NCBI GenBank assembly: GCA_026224775.1
Contig: JAMFRP010000058.1
Location: 1-64,000, forward strand
DNA length: 64,000 nt
Direction of reading: 5' to 3'
From: Bacteroidota bacterium
GTDB taxonomy: Bacteria; Bacteroidota; Bacteroidia; Sphingobacteriales; Sphingobacteriaceae
The notes under the pieces were generated by a model. That model was not told the DNA's origin. It did not search any database and was given only the letters and a program-made list of their open reading frames with translations. A program made the translations under genes and the position numbers. Shown here one piece after another: positions 9,177 to 17,901 of this stretch. Numbering within the stretch: position 1 is the stretch's first letter; every line of letters begins with the position of its first letter.

Positions 9177-11558
9177 TTAGTTTCTTAATACTTTACCACC
9201 TGTTAATATTGATTGTATACGCTCCAAAGTTTTACGTTCGGTACAAAGCGATACAAAAGCTTCTCTTTCCAACCCTAACAGATAGTCTTCGCTTACAAGG
9301 TTTGGTTGCGATAAATCGCCACCTGCCATTACGTAAGCCAGTTTTTGAGAGATCTTCACATCATGCTCGCTGATATAATTGCCACTGTACATAGTGTTTG
9401 CGCCTACATAACCTAAGCCCAAAGCTTGTTTGCCTAACACCTTAATATCTTTACGCGGAACAGGTTGTACATAGCCCTCATCAGCCAATTGTAGACAATG
9501 CTGCTTGGCTTCAGCTAATAAACGGTTTTGCGATACAACAACTACATCATGGCCTTTTTTAAGGTAACCGTATTCAAAAGCTTCATAGGCTGATGTGGAT
9601 ACCTTTGCCTGACCAATAGTCAAGAACCTATCACGGAAATTATTCGTTTCGATATCGCCGTCCTGTAGTTCGTCGGATAACCTCAAAGCAAACTCCTTAG
9701 TACCGCCGCCGCCCGGGATCAACCCAACACCAAACTCAACTAAACCCATATATAGTTCAGCATGAGCAACTACCTTATCGGCATGTAAGCATATTTCGCA
9801 ACCACCACCTAAAGCCATTTGATGAGGTGCTACAACAACCGGAATGGATGAGTAACGAACCCGCATCATCGTATTTTGGAACGCCTTGATCACCATATTC
9901 AATTCATCAAACTCCTGATCAACTGCCAGCATGAATATCATGCCCACGTTAGCACCTGCACTAAAATTAGCGCCTTCGTTTGAGATCACTAAGCCTTTAT
10001 AGTTAGCTTCAGCCAATGTGATGGCTTTATTGATGCCTTCAATTACTTCACCACCAATGGTATTCATTTTGGTATGGAATTCCAGATTGATGATACCATC
10101 GCCAATATCAGTTATGGTAGTACCGCTGTTTTTCCAGATCGTATGTGTCGGGCGGATATTATCCAGCAATATGAATTGCTCCGTACCCGGGATTATCTTA
10201 TAATTCTTTGATGGAATATCATAATATAGGCGCTTGCCGTTTTCCACTTTATAAAATGACTGTGCACCTGCCGCGAGCATATCATAAACCCATTCCGCGG
10301 GTTTATTGCCCGATGCTTCCATCGCTTTTACGGTATCGGCAACGCCCAATGCATCCCATTTTTCAAATGGCCCCATTTCCCAACCGAAGCCGGCATTCAT
10401 GGCGGCATCTATTTTATAAAGTTCATCTGAAATTTCAGGAATACGATTGCTTGAGTAAGCAAACAATTGATAAAAAGTTGAGCGATAAAAATCACCTGCT
10501 TTGTCTTTAGCCGCGAATAATATTTTAAGGCGATCTTTTAAATTATCAACCGTCTTTGTGGTTTCTAGTGATGCAAATTTTACCTTTTGTGATGGTTTGT
10601 ATTCCAGTGTCTTCAAATCAAGGGCGAAAAACTGGTTAACGCCGTTTACTTTTTCTTTTTTATAAAAACCCTGACCAGTTTTGCTACCCAACCAGTTGTT
10701 TTTAACCATGCCGGTTACAAACTCAGGGATTTGAAATAGCTCTTTTGCTTCATCATTAGGTGCATTTTCTGCTAAACCATTAGCAACATGCACCATGGTA
10801 TCTAATCCTACCACATCGTTGGTACGGAATGTTGCAGATTTTGGGTGACCAATTACAGGACCGGTCAATTTATCAACTTCTTCAATTGTCATGCCTGTTT
10901 TATCAACATAATGCAAAACACTCATAATACTGAAGACACCGATACGATTACCGATAAATGCGGGGGTATCTTTAGCTAATACCGTGGTTTTGCCCAGGTA
11001 TTTCTCACCATACAACATCAAGAAATCAACTACACTGTTTAAGGTATCTTTTGTCGGAATGATTTCCAACAGTTTCAGATAGCGGGGCGGATTGAAAAAG
11101 TGCGTTCCGCAGAAATGCTTTTTAAAGTCTTCGCTTCTGCCCTCTGTCATTAAATGAATTGGGATACCTGAAGTATTTGAAGTAATCAGTGCACCGGGTT
11201 TACGATACTTTTCGACCGTTTCAAATACTTTTTGTTTGATATCTAAACGTTCAACTACAACCTCTATCACCCAATCACAATCGGCAATTTTGGGCATATC
11301 ATCATCGAAATTGCCGGTGGTAATTCGTTTTGCAAATGATTTAAGATAGATTGGTGATGGATTCGATTTCAAAGCGAAAGCAAGCGCATCATCCACAATT
11401 TTATTCCTGGCTTTTTTATCATCAGCGGGTGCATCTTTGGGTACAATATCCAGCAACAATACTTGCAGGCCGATATTGGCGAAATGACAGGCAATCCTGC
11501 TACCCATAACGCCAGACCCAAGAACGGCAACCTTTTTTATAATTCGTTTAGCATCCAT
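9177..11558 (-). CDS. Fused 3-hydroxyacyl-CoA dehydrogenase / enoyl-CoA hydratase (FadN type)
   Basis: A 793-residue bifunctional protein. The N-terminal Rossmann domain starts with VAVLGSGVMGSRIA (about 11-24); GTHFFNPP carries the dehydrogenase His. The C-terminal crotonase domain keeps both hydratase Glu residues, in ALGGGCE and in VEFGVGLIPGGGG, so it should hydrate enoyl-CoA. The domain order (dehydrogenase first, hydratase last) is that of Bacillus FadN, the reverse of E. coli FadB. It catalyses steps two and three of beta-oxidation. It is 30 bases after the DUF2147 gene and is the first enzyme of the second fatty-acid block. Confidence 0.92.
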   Translation of the reverse strand: MDAKRIIKKVAVLGSGVMGSRIACHFANIGLQVLLLDIVPKDAPADDKKARNKIVDDALAFALKSNPSPIYLKSFAKRITTGNFDDDMPKIADCDWVIEVVVERLDIKQKVFETVEKYRKPGALITSNTSGIPIHLMTEGRSEDFKKHFCGTHFFNPPRYLKLLEIIPTKDTLNSVVDFLMLYGEKYLGKTTVLAKDTPAFIGNRIGVFSIMSVLHYVDKTGMTIEEVDKLTGPVIGHPKSATFRTNDVVGLDTMVHVANGLAENAPNDEAKELFQIPEFVTGMVKNNWLGSKTGQGFYKKEKVNGVNQFFALDLKTLEYKPSQKVKFASLETTKTVDNLKDRLKILFAAKDKAGDFYRSTFYQLFAYSSNRIPEISDELYKIDAAMNAGFGWEMGPFEKWDALGVADTVKAMEASGNKPAEWVYDMLAAGAQSFYKVENGKRLYYDIPSKNYKIIPGTEQFILLDNIRPTHTIWKNSGTTITDIGDGIINLEFHTKMNTIGGEVIEGINKAITLAEANYKGLVISNEGANFSAGANVGMIFMLAVDQEFDELNMVIKAFQNTMMRVRYSSIPVVVAPHQMALGGGCEICLHADKVVAHAELYMGLVEFGVGLIPGGGGTKEFALRLSDELQDGDIETNNFRDRFLTIGQAKVSTSAYEAFEYGYLKKGHDVVVVSQNRLLAEAKQHCLQLADEGYVQPVPRKDIKVLGKQALGLGYVGANTMYSGNYISEHDVKISQKLAYVMAGGDLSQPNLVSEDYLLGLEREAFVSLCTERKTLERIQSILTGGKVLRN

Positions 11559-11588
11559 TATATGTGCTTTTTTATTTAATTAAAGTTC

Positions 11589-12041
11589 TTATTCAGCTCT
11601 TGACCAAGTAGTTGTCCTTCCAAAAAGTGAAATTCCTATATAACCACGAATGGCCAGTGTTTTACCTTTGTAAGTAATTGTACAAGAGTATGTTTTACCA
11701 TTATTCGGATCGTAAATTGTTCCATCGGTGTATTTATCATCACCATCTTTTACAAAATCTGCTAATACCGGCAAACCTAATCTTGGGCGGCTGCGAAGTT
11801 TTTCATCCTGGTTTAATTCATCAACTTTGGGCTTACCGTTTTTTAACGGTTCCCGAAGCCAAACCACTTTACCATAAAACTTGCCATTGGGTTGTTTGTA
11901 GATAAGTATTTTGCCACTTTTTACATCATTATACCAAAGGCCTTCAATTTTGTCGGTTTGCGCTTTTGCCGAAAGACTGATTGATGTAATGGCTAATACT
12001 AAAACCACCAGGCGGATGAAATACTTTTTGTGTGCTGACAT
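11589..12041 (-). CDS. DUF2147 exported protein
   Basis: A 150-residue protein with a signal peptide (about 1-27, ending SLSAKAQ) and a DUF2147 core: IEGLWYNDVKSGKILIY, GKFYGKVVW and the C-terminal IRGYIGISLFGRTTTW. DUF2147 proteins are small periplasmic or outer-membrane-associated beta proteins of unknown function. Here it is the first gene of the transcription unit containing the fused dehydrogenase, thiolase and ligase, 190 bases downstream of the third fatty-acid operator. Placement suggests a role in the envelope part of lipid or fatty-acid handling; that is inference only. Confidence 0.85.
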   Translation of the reverse strand: MSAHKKYFIRLVVLVLAITSISLSAKAQTDKIEGLWYNDVKSGKILIYKQPNGKFYGKVVWLREPLKNGKPKVDELNQDEKLRSRPRLGLPVLADFVKDGDDKYTDGTIYDPNNGKTYSCTITYKGKTLAIRGYIGISLFGRTTTWSRAE

Positions 12042-12190
12042 GTTTGTAAAGATTAATACCGGTTAATAAATTCGATTAATAGGAATACACCAACAAGGTA
12101 TGCAAAACATAACCAAAATGAAATACTCCTAATTAAAGGCGAATAAAAATCAGTCGATAGTTAATAAGTTTAGTATTGGTTTACTTATAA

Positions 12191-12198
12191 CAAATATC
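12191..12198 (-). promoter_or_regulatory. Candidate -7 box for the DUF2147-fadN-like operon
   Basis: Read on the minus strand the octamer is GATATTTG, five of six matches to the Bacteroidota -7 consensus TAnnTTTG. Its first base is 34 bases past the inner edge of operator 12232-12256, the same offset (34-35) as at the other two fad operators. Confidence 0.5.
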
Positions 12199-12231
12199 CT
12201 TTTACAAAGCCAAATACAAAGGGCTAAATGG

Positions 12232-12256
12232 CGGAAAGATTTGTCAAAATTACGGA
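12232..12256 (-). promoter_or_regulatory. Third copy of the fatty-acid operator (diverged)
   Basis: Read in the direction of the downstream DUF2147-fadN operon, this 25-base stretch begins and ends with TCCG (21-bp period) and has TTTTGAC then AAT in the middle. By hand alignment 19 of 25 bases equal the cores at 16770-16794 and 17844-17868. It lies between the ACBP gene and DUF2147, in the same orientation relative to transcription as the other two copies. Likely binding site of the AraC protein encoded at 16876-17763. Confidence 0.6.
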
Positions 12257-12266
12257 TAGTTTGCGC

Positions 12267-12521
12267 TTAGGTCTTCAAACCGTCTACTACGGAAATATAT
12301 TGGTGCATTGCGTCATCGGTAGATATACCTTTCAGTTTAGTCCAGGCATCATATTTTGCTTTGGCTACAAAGTCAAACATACCGGGAGGATCGCTATTAA
12401 TATCTCCTTCGGTAGCCTGTTTGTAAAGGCTATATAACTGCAATAACGTTTCATTATCCGGTCGAGATGCTATTTGTTTGCTTTCAACTACCGCTTTATC
12501 AAAATTTTCTTTCAGTTCCAT
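12267..12521 (-). CDS. Acyl-CoA-binding protein (ACBP)
   Basis: An 84-residue ACBP family protein, the usual size. LQLYSLYKQATEGD and AKAKYDAWTKLKG carry the conserved Tyr and Lys residues that bind the CoA phosphate and adenine. A longer upstream start would run back into the thioesterase gene; the ATG at 12521, 4 bases after that gene's stop, is preferred because MELKENFDKA matches the family N-terminus. ACBPs buffer cytosolic acyl-CoA; in bacteria they are uncommon outside some groups, Bacteroidota among them. It is the last gene of the acyl-CoA dehydrogenase/ETF block. Confidence 0.93.
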   Translation of the reverse strand: MELKENFDKAVVESKQIASRPDNETLLQLYSLYKQATEGDINSDPPGMFDFVAKAKYDAWTKLKGISTDDAMHQYISVVDGLKT

Positions 12522-12525
12522 TGTG

Positions 12526-12975
12526 TTAGCTTTTAGGTTTTGCCTGCTCCTCCATGTAATCATGGCCTTTGGGTGAATTCATGAAATGCTCCATTAATTC
12601 GGCAGGCAACGCAGCAAGTTTTCTTTTTTCAAGGTCGATCCAGGCTCCTTCTACAATTATGGTGGCTGCTTTTACGCCGTCACTACGAAATATCTCGTGG
12701 CGCATTGTCCATCTTGAACCATCAGCTCTTGATTTTATTAATTCGCAGGACACTTTTATGCGTTCGTTAATACCTACTTCGCGTGTATAAAACAGCTCCT
12801 CTCTGAATAAAACCGGGCCAATATTGTGTTTTAATAATGCTTTAAGATCCAGGCCCAAACTTTCCATCATGGTTAGCCTGGCCTGTGCGCCAAAATCAGC
12901 ATATGCGGAGTGACGCATATGCTGGTTGGCATCAATCTGCGACCATAGAACCTGGCCCTCATAAAACACATTCAT
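12526..12975 (-). CDS. Acyl-CoA thioesterase, 4HBT hotdog family
   Basis: A 149-residue hotdog-fold thioesterase. The family motif with the catalytic Asp is at IDANQHMRHSAYADF (Asp15), with an aromatic/basic continuation REELFYTREVGI typical of YbgC/4-hydroxybenzoyl-CoA thioesterase-like enzymes. It hydrolyses acyl-CoA thioesters, probably relieving CoA sequestration or blocked intermediates during fatty-acid degradation. It lies 8 bases after etfA and 4 before ACBP, so it is part of the same transcript. Substrate length cannot be read from sequence. Confidence 0.88.
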   Translation of the reverse strand: MNVFYEGQVLWSQIDANQHMRHSAYADFGAQARLTMMESLGLDLKALLKHNIGPVLFREELFYTREVGINERIKVSCELIKSRADGSRWTMRHEIFRSDGVKAATIIVEGAWIDLEKRKLAALPAELMEHFMNSPKGHDYMEEQAKPKS

Positions 12976-12983
12976 AACGTATT

Positions 12984-13958
12984 TTATTTATGTTGTTTGA
13001 ATTTTTTAACGGCTTCAGTAAGCTTTAGTAGAATTTCCATCGCATCACCAACTACACCGTAATTTGCCGCTTTAAAAAACGGAGCTTCAGGATCTTTATT
13101 GATGACAACAATTACTTTAGAACCGTTAACACCTGCCAAATGCTGGATAGCACCCGATATACCTACGGCGATATATAAATTAGGGCGAATAGTACCACCT
13201 GTTTGGCCTACATGCTCATGGTGTGGCCTCCAACCTGCATCCGCTACCGGGCGGGAACATGCTGTTGCAGCACCTAATTCCTTAGCCAGGTCTTCAATTA
13301 ATCCCCAGTTTTCAGGACCTTTCATACCACGGCCGCCAGATACTACCAGCTCTGCATCAGCAAGTGATACTTCGCCGGTTACTTTATCTACCGATTTTAC
13401 TTTTACGCCGAAATCTTTATCGCCAAAAGTTACATCCAATTTTTCAATAGCTGCTTTTCCGCTACCAGCGACTAATGGAAATGAATTTGCCATTAAGGTG
13501 ATTATTTTAACATCACTGGTAATATTAACAAAAGCGAATGCTTTACCAGAGAATACTGCTTTTTTAAGCACAAAGCCTTTGTCTAGATCAGGATAAGATA
13601 ACGCACCTGATACCAGGCCTGCTTTCAATTTTACAGCTACCCGTGGGGCTACTGCTTTGCCATTAATATCATGCAATGCTATAATAATTTTACTTCCCTC
13701 CTTTTGAGCCGCAGCAATTAATGCTGAAGCATAGGCGCGGGCATGTAATTCGTCTAGCTTCTTATCGGCAACATGTAATACTTTTTGTACGCCATATGTA
13801 CCAAGGTTTTCAAGTTCACTATCAGCAATGGTTCCTAAAACTAATGCGGTAGCGGTTGTATTTGTTTTTTTAGCTATTTCGGCGGCGTATTGCACAGCTT
13901 CAAAGCTTTTCTTTTTTATGTTTCCATCGGTGTGTTCCACCAATACTAATACAGACAT
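12984..13958 (-). CDS. etfA: Electron transfer flavoprotein alpha subunit
   Basis: A 324-residue EtfA. The C-terminal FAD domain carries GGRGMKGPENW (about 210), the SRPVADAGW loop and GQTGGTIRPNLYIAVGISGA, which contact FAD. ETF accepts electrons from acyl-CoA dehydrogenase; the partner ETF:quinone oxidoreductase is not in this window. It follows etfB by 15 bases and the acyl-CoA dehydrogenase is upstream, so donor and carrier are made together. Confidence 0.96.
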   Translation of the reverse strand: MSVLVLVEHTDGNIKKKSFEAVQYAAEIAKKTNTTATALVLGTIADSELENLGTYGVQKVLHVADKKLDELHARAYASALIAAAQKEGSKIIIALHDINGKAVAPRVAVKLKAGLVSGALSYPDLDKGFVLKKAVFSGKAFAFVNITSDVKIITLMANSFPLVAGSGKAAIEKLDVTFGDKDFGVKVKSVDKVTGEVSLADAELVVSGGRGMKGPENWGLIEDLAKELGAATACSRPVADAGWRPHHEHVGQTGGTIRPNLYIAVGISGAIQHLAGVNGSKVIVVINKDPEAPFFKAANYGVVGDAMEILLKLTEAVKKFKQHK

Positions 13959-13973
13959 GTTTTCAGGTTTTAA

Positions 13974-14717
13974 TTAAATAACTTTTGCTTCGGAATGTAA
14001 TAACTCAACCAGTTCGTCCATGTTATCGGGACTAACCATTTTTACACCCGCTTTTGCAGGAGGCATCTCGTAAGATAAAATAGTAGTTACAGCAGCGCTT
14101 GAGGTTGGTGTAACCACATTTAATGGCTTGGTACGTGCTGCCATAATTCCGCGCATATTAGGTATACGAGCTTCGGCAACGCCTTTTTGGCAAGCGATTA
14201 CCACAGGAAAATTAACCACATCCGTTTCTTCACCACCTTCAATTTCACGTTTTACTGTTGCCGTAGTTCCTTCAACCTGGATGTTTGTTGCAAAACCAAT
14301 ATAATCGGCATCCAATAATTCAGCAATCATTACCCCTACTGAACCATTATTATAATCAATAGATTCCTTACCACATAAAAGAAGATCGTATCCTACAGTT
14401 TTTGCATAATCAGCAATGTAATTAGCTGTTTGATAAGGATCAACGCTATCAGCATCAATACGTATCGCCTGATCTCCGCCTAAAGCTAATCCTTTGCGGA
14501 TAACAGGCTCTGTATCGGCTTTGCCAACAGTTATTAGATGCACATCGGTAGCCACGCCGCTTTCTTTCAATTCAAGCGCGCGAATTAAAGCATACCATTC
14601 ATCGTAAGGGTTAATAATGTAAGTTGTACCCTGTGTATTTACAGCGGTATCGTTGTCTTTTAGCATAATTTTAGTGCTGGTATCCGGCACCTGGCTTATG
14701 CACACTAGTATTTTCAT
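13974..14717 (-). CDS. etfB: Electron transfer flavoprotein beta subunit
   Basis: A 247-residue EtfB with the family pattern ILVCISQVPDTSTKI at the N-terminus, INPYDEWYALIRALELKE and the signature GVAEARIPNMRGIMAARTKP near residues 180-199. It binds AMP structurally and forms the heterodimer with EtfA. It lies between the acyl-CoA dehydrogenase and etfA; the 120 bases upstream hold a palindromic repeat (14745-14824). Confidence 0.96.
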   Translation of the reverse strand: MKILVCISQVPDTSTKIMLKDNDTAVNTQGTTYIINPYDEWYALIRALELKESGVATDVHLITVGKADTEPVIRKGLALGGDQAIRIDADSVDPYQTANYIADYAKTVGYDLLLCGKESIDYNNGSVGVMIAELLDADYIGFATNIQVEGTTATVKREIEGGEETDVVNFPVVIACQKGVAEARIPNMRGIMAARTKPLNVVTPTSSAAVTTILSYEMPPAKAGVKMVSPDNMDELVELLHSEAKVI

Positions 14718-14744
14718 GTTAGATGTATAATTTATTTATCAATC

Positions 14745-14824
14745 GGGGTGTCATGTTGAGGTACTCGAAACACGTGGGTAAAGGCCTCTGCGCCCACACT
14801 TCGAGTGCCTCAGTGCGACACTCC
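14745..14824. repeat. Palindromic intergenic repeat, CTCGAA/TTCGAG family
   Basis: Imperfect inverted repeat with outer arms GTGTCATGTTGAGG / CCTCAGTGCGACAC and inner ACTCGAA / TTCGAGT, and the apex AAAGGCCTCTGCGCCC. It shares apex and arm words with the element at 44641-44712. It sits between the acyl-CoA dehydrogenase and etfB genes inside one transcription unit. Looks like a REP-type dispersed element. Confidence 0.65.
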
Positions 14825-14837
14825 ATTAATCAGCATA

Positions 14838-16634
14838 TTAAAAACAATATTTATTTTCTTCAATTAATTTAGCTGCGATGTTTCTGCGAGCCTGTGTGGT
14901 ATTAAAATCTTCGGTTTTGGTGAAACGTTTTAAACCCATCATCATCATCCGGCGTTCATCGCCATCGGCAAACGAATTTATGGCTTCTTTACCGGATTTA
15001 AATATTTTTTCGGCTGCGTAATTAATATAAACACGCATAATATCCAATTGTTCTTTGCAGGCTTCTTCGCCACGCATACCAACCAATTTTTCAACACGTA
15101 ATTGGGTTGATTCAGCTACATACAGTTCAATCAGCATATCAGCTAAGTTCATCAAAATTTCCTGTTCTTTACCCAACTGCTGCATTAATTTTTGTACTGC
15201 CGAACCTGCAACCATTAACACCGCTTTTTTAAATCCTGCGATATATTTTTTCTCTTTCGAGAACAGTGTATCCTCTTCCGATCCACCAAAATCAGGAATG
15301 CTCATCAACTCACCGGCAACCTTTTGTGCTGGCCCCATTAAATCAAGTTCGCCTTTCATGGCACGCTTCAGCATCATATCAACGGTTAACATGCGATTGA
15401 TCTCGTTGGTACCTTCAAATATCCTATTGATACGTGAATCGCGGTAAGATCTATCCATTGGTGCTTCAGCACTGTAACCCATACCTCCGTATATTTGCAC
15501 ACCTTCATCCACTACATAATTCAATGTTTCGGATGCATTTACTTTAATTATTGCAGCCTCGATGGCATATTGCTCAGTACCTTTTAATTTAGCTTTAATT
15601 GGATCCATACCGGTTTCAATTAAATGCGCAGTGGCCTCTTCCATATTTTCGCTGGCACGATACGCAGCAGATTCTGACGCATAAGTTTTTATAGCTTGTT
15701 CTGCTATTTTATAACGGATAGCGCCATATTTTGAAATCGGCCTGCCAAATTGCTCGCGCTCATTAGCATAGTTTATAGCTGTGCTAATTACTTCTTTACT
15801 TGCGCCAATGGTACCACCACCTAACTTAATACGACCAAGATTCAATATGTTAACTGCTATTTTAAATCCATTCTGGCGTTCAGATAACAGGTTTTCAACC
15901 GGAACTTTACAATCGTTAAAAAACACTTGTCTTGTTGAGCTACCTTTTATGCCCATTTTATGTTCTTCGGGATTTAAGGTTATTCCTTCAAAAGTCTTTT
16001 CAACAATAAAAGCGCTCAAGTTTTCATCGTTATCGATTTTAGCGAAAACCGTGAATATATCAGCAAAGCCCGCATTGGTGATCCACATTTTTTGTCCGTT
16101 AAGGATATAATGTTTACCATCTTCGGTAAGTTTAGCACGTGCTTTACCCGAGTTAGCGTCAGATCCCGAACTTGGTTCGGTTAAGCAATAAGCACCCTTC
16201 CACTCACCGCTTGCCAGTTTAGGGATGTATTTCGCCTTTTGTTCGTCAGTACCATAATATAGTATAGGCAACGTACCGATGCCTGTGTGTGCCGAAAATG
16301 CTACCGAAAACGAATGACCTGCCCCTAGTTTCTCGGTAACCAGCATGGCGGTTTTAAAATCCTTACCAAAACCACCATATTCTTCAGGTATAGATATACC
16401 TAACAAACCCAAGGCACCCGCTTCATCCATTAAATGTGGCATTAAGCCTTCTTCCTGCTCGTCAATTCGTGCTAAATTGGGAGTTACATGCTGTGCCAAA
16501 AAATTGGTGCATGTCTCAGCAATCATTAATTGCTCTTCATTCCATTCCTCAGGAATAAAAACAGATTCTGCAGGGGTTTCCCTGATCAGGAACTCGCCAC
16601 CTTTTATAGCCTTTACAGCTTCAGTATCATTCAT
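14838..16634 (-). CDS. Acyl-CoA dehydrogenase, long form with C-terminal extension
   Basis: A 598-residue acyl-CoA dehydrogenase. CLTEPSSGSDA (150-160) and WITNAGFADI (184-193) are flavin/substrate loops; IYGGMGYSAEAPMDRSYRD and FEGTNEINR follow, with Glu407 at the catalytic-base position of the MCAD/VLCAD group. About 180 residues beyond the core form an extra helical C-terminal domain, as in VLCAD-like bacterial enzymes. It performs the first, FAD-dependent step of beta-oxidation and passes electrons to the adjacent EtfAB. It is the first gene of its block, 131 bases downstream of an AraC-type operator. Confidence 0.95.
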   Translation of the reverse strand: MNDTEAVKAIKGGEFLIRETPAESVFIPEEWNEEQLMIAETCTNFLAQHVTPNLARIDEQEEGLMPHLMDEAGALGLLGISIPEEYGGFGKDFKTAMLVTEKLGAGHSFSVAFSAHTGIGTLPILYYGTDEQKAKYIPKLASGEWKGAYCLTEPSSGSDANSGKARAKLTEDGKHYILNGQKMWITNAGFADIFTVFAKIDNDENLSAFIVEKTFEGITLNPEEHKMGIKGSSTRQVFFNDCKVPVENLLSERQNGFKIAVNILNLGRIKLGGGTIGASKEVISTAINYANEREQFGRPISKYGAIRYKIAEQAIKTYASESAAYRASENMEEATAHLIETGMDPIKAKLKGTEQYAIEAAIIKVNASETLNYVVDEGVQIYGGMGYSAEAPMDRSYRDSRINRIFEGTNEINRMLTVDMMLKRAMKGELDLMGPAQKVAGELMSIPDFGGSEEDTLFSKEKKYIAGFKKAVLMVAGSAVQKLMQQLGKEQEILMNLADMLIELYVAESTQLRVEKLVGMRGEEACKEQLDIMRVYINYAAEKIFKSGKEAINSFADGDERRMMMMGLKRFTKTEDFNTTQARRNIAAKLIEENKYCF

Positions 16635-16678
16635 AAAAAATTAATTTTTAAGGATGTAATTGTACGTTTATAATTATG

Positions 16679-16702
16679 CAGCAGTGTAATTAACTACTGC
16701 TG
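16679..16702 (-). other. Small hairpin in the leader of the acyl-CoA dehydrogenase transcript
   Basis: CAGCAGT and ACTGCTG form a 7-bp stem with a 10-base loop between the -7 box and the start codon. No T run follows. It may only affect mRNA stability; function unknown. Confidence 0.35.
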
Positions 16703-16727
16703 TAATTTTTGGTTTTATAATTAACGG

Positions 16728-16735
16728 TAAAATTA
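16728..16735 (-). promoter_or_regulatory. -7 box for the acyl-CoA dehydrogenase operon
   Basis: On the minus strand the octamer is TAATTTTA, close to TAnnTTTG. It begins 30 bases after the end of operator 16766-16794; the fadL promoter has the same geometry (29 bases). Both also carry CCTTTT about 24-25 bases upstream of the box. Confidence 0.55.
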
Positions 16736-16765
16736 TAAGGGTTGTTGTTGTATTAAAAGGTTTAC

Positions 16766-16794
16766 AATGCGGAGATATTCGTCAAAAAGTCGGA
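16766..16794 (-). promoter_or_regulatory. Fatty-acid operator upstream of the acyl-CoA dehydrogenase operon
   Basis: This 29-base segment is the exact reverse complement of 17844-17872, which lies upstream of fadL. Relative to each downstream gene the two copies have the same orientation. Ends are TCCG with a 21-bp period and the centre has TTTTTGACGAAT. Direct-repeat half-sites two helical turns apart suit an AraC-type activator, and the araC-type gene lies between the two copies. Confidence 0.75.
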
Positions 16795-16802
16795 AAGAAA
16801 TA

Positions 16803-16878
16803 TAAGTCAAAAATCAAAATTGAAAAGTCAAAAGCGCAAACGATTAATTTTGACTTTTCAATTTTGATTTTTGACTTA
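16803..16878. repeat. Perfect 31-bp inverted repeat of TCAAAA/TTTTGA words
   Basis: Arms 16803-16833 and 16848-16878 are perfectly complementary with a 14-base loop. Each arm is made of short AGTCAAAA/ATCAAAATTG words. The right arm ends with the TAA stop of the AraC gene, so the hairpin directly follows that gene on the minus strand and could end its transcript before the acyl-CoA dehydrogenase promoter. Such long perfect, low-complexity palindromes look like a dispersed element. Confidence 0.85.
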
Positions 16879-17763
16879 CAACGCAGTTGCTACGCGATAA
16901 TCTGATGGGGATAACCCAGTGTGGTTTTTGAAATATTTGCCAAACGACGATTGGTCGGGGAAATTGATGCCCTCTGCTACTCGAGCTATGCTGATGTCAT
17001 GATTTCTCAATAACACCTTGGCTTCTAATATTACAGCGTCATCTATCCACTCACCCGCTGTACGGCCAGTAACTTCCTTTATGGTTTCGGTAAGGTGTTT
17101 GGATGATACGAATAATGAATCGGCGTAATATTGAACGTTGCGGTGCTCTTTATAATGATGAAAAACCAACTCCTGGAATAAAACATTTAATTCCTGTTTC
17201 CGGGTTTGCTTACCTTTTACCATTACATGGTGACTGGTATAAATGGATTCCACCTCGTATAATAATGATGTTAAAATGCTCCTGGATATTTCCATTCGGT
17301 AAGGATGTTCTTCCCTATCCAACTTTTTCTTCATCAACATATAAATATCCAATAACATATTGATTTCATCATGCGTGGGATAAATTACAGGCAGTGAAGC
17401 ACTTTTAAAGTAACTGAACGATTCCAGAAAATGACTGTTGACATTATTTTCGGTCAGGAATGCTTTGGAGAATACAATAAACCTGCATAAAAAATCTTCG
17501 CTACTGTTATATATCCTTAAAATATGAAAGGGTGTTGCCAGTAGCATCGCATCAGCTTTAGCCTCATATATCTGCAGGTTTACTTCAACCTGCGCAGTAC
17601 CACGGGTACAGATTCCTATAATGTAACCATCAGAACGATAGGGATGTTCGCTTAAGCTAAGCAGTTGTTTTTCATCGGTAATAAAAAAATCCGGTCCTAC
17701 CAGCTTGTCGGCATACAGATCTGCAAATTTAGATAGACTTAGGTGAGCAATTTTTTTATTCAT
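16876..17763 (-). CDS. AraC family transcriptional regulator, candidate fatty-acid regulator
   Basis: A 295-residue regulator from the ATG at 17763 (an in-frame TTG three codons earlier is possible). Residues 1-190 form an N-terminal cupin-like sensing region; the C-terminal 100 residues are a two-helix-turn-helix AraC domain, with YYADSLFVSSKHLTETIKEV for the first and FPDQSSFGKYFKNHTGLSPSDYR for the second, split here as FPDQSSFGKYF and GLSPSDYR. It is divergent from fadL and lies directly upstream of the acyl-CoA dehydrogenase operon. Identical operators flank it, so it probably regulates both and perhaps itself. The effector is unknown; a fatty acid or acyl-CoA is the obvious guess. Confidence 0.9.
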   Translation of the reverse strand: MNKKIAHLSLSKFADLYADKLVGPDFFITDEKQLLSLSEHPYRSDGYIIGICTRGTAQVEVNLQIYEAKADAMLLATPFHILRIYNSSEDFLCRFIVFSKAFLTENNVNSHFLESFSYFKSASLPVIYPTHDEINMLLDIYMLMKKKLDREEHPYRMEISRSILTSLLYEVESIYTSHHVMVKGKQTRKQELNVLFQELVFHHYKEHRNVQYYADSLFVSSKHLTETIKEVTGRTAGEWIDDAVILEAKVLLRNHDISIARVAEGINFPDQSSFGKYFKNHTGLSPSDYRVATAL

Positions 17764-17843
17764 GCACTGCAATATATGATTTTATAGCTATTTTTGTTAG
17801 AACATATTACCTAAAACTTAAAACATGGGGGCTAAAATCTTTA

Positions 17844-17872
17844 TCCGACTTTTTGACGAATATCTCCGCATT
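17844..17872 (+). promoter_or_regulatory. Fatty-acid operator upstream of fadL
   Basis: Twenty-nine bases identical (as reverse complement) to 16766-16794. TCCG occurs at both ends of the 25-base core with 21-bp spacing, TTTTTGACGAAT in the centre. It lies in the divergent fadL/araC interval, 101 bases before the fadL start and about 80 from the AraC start, so it could control both. Confidence 0.75.
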
Positions 17873-17901
17873 ATAGCCCTTTTTTTACTATTAAACCAAG
17901 C

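Noticed and set aside
12267..12563. Longer ACBP start at 12563
   Set aside because: It would overlap the thioesterase gene by 38 bases and adds residues outside the ACBP fold.
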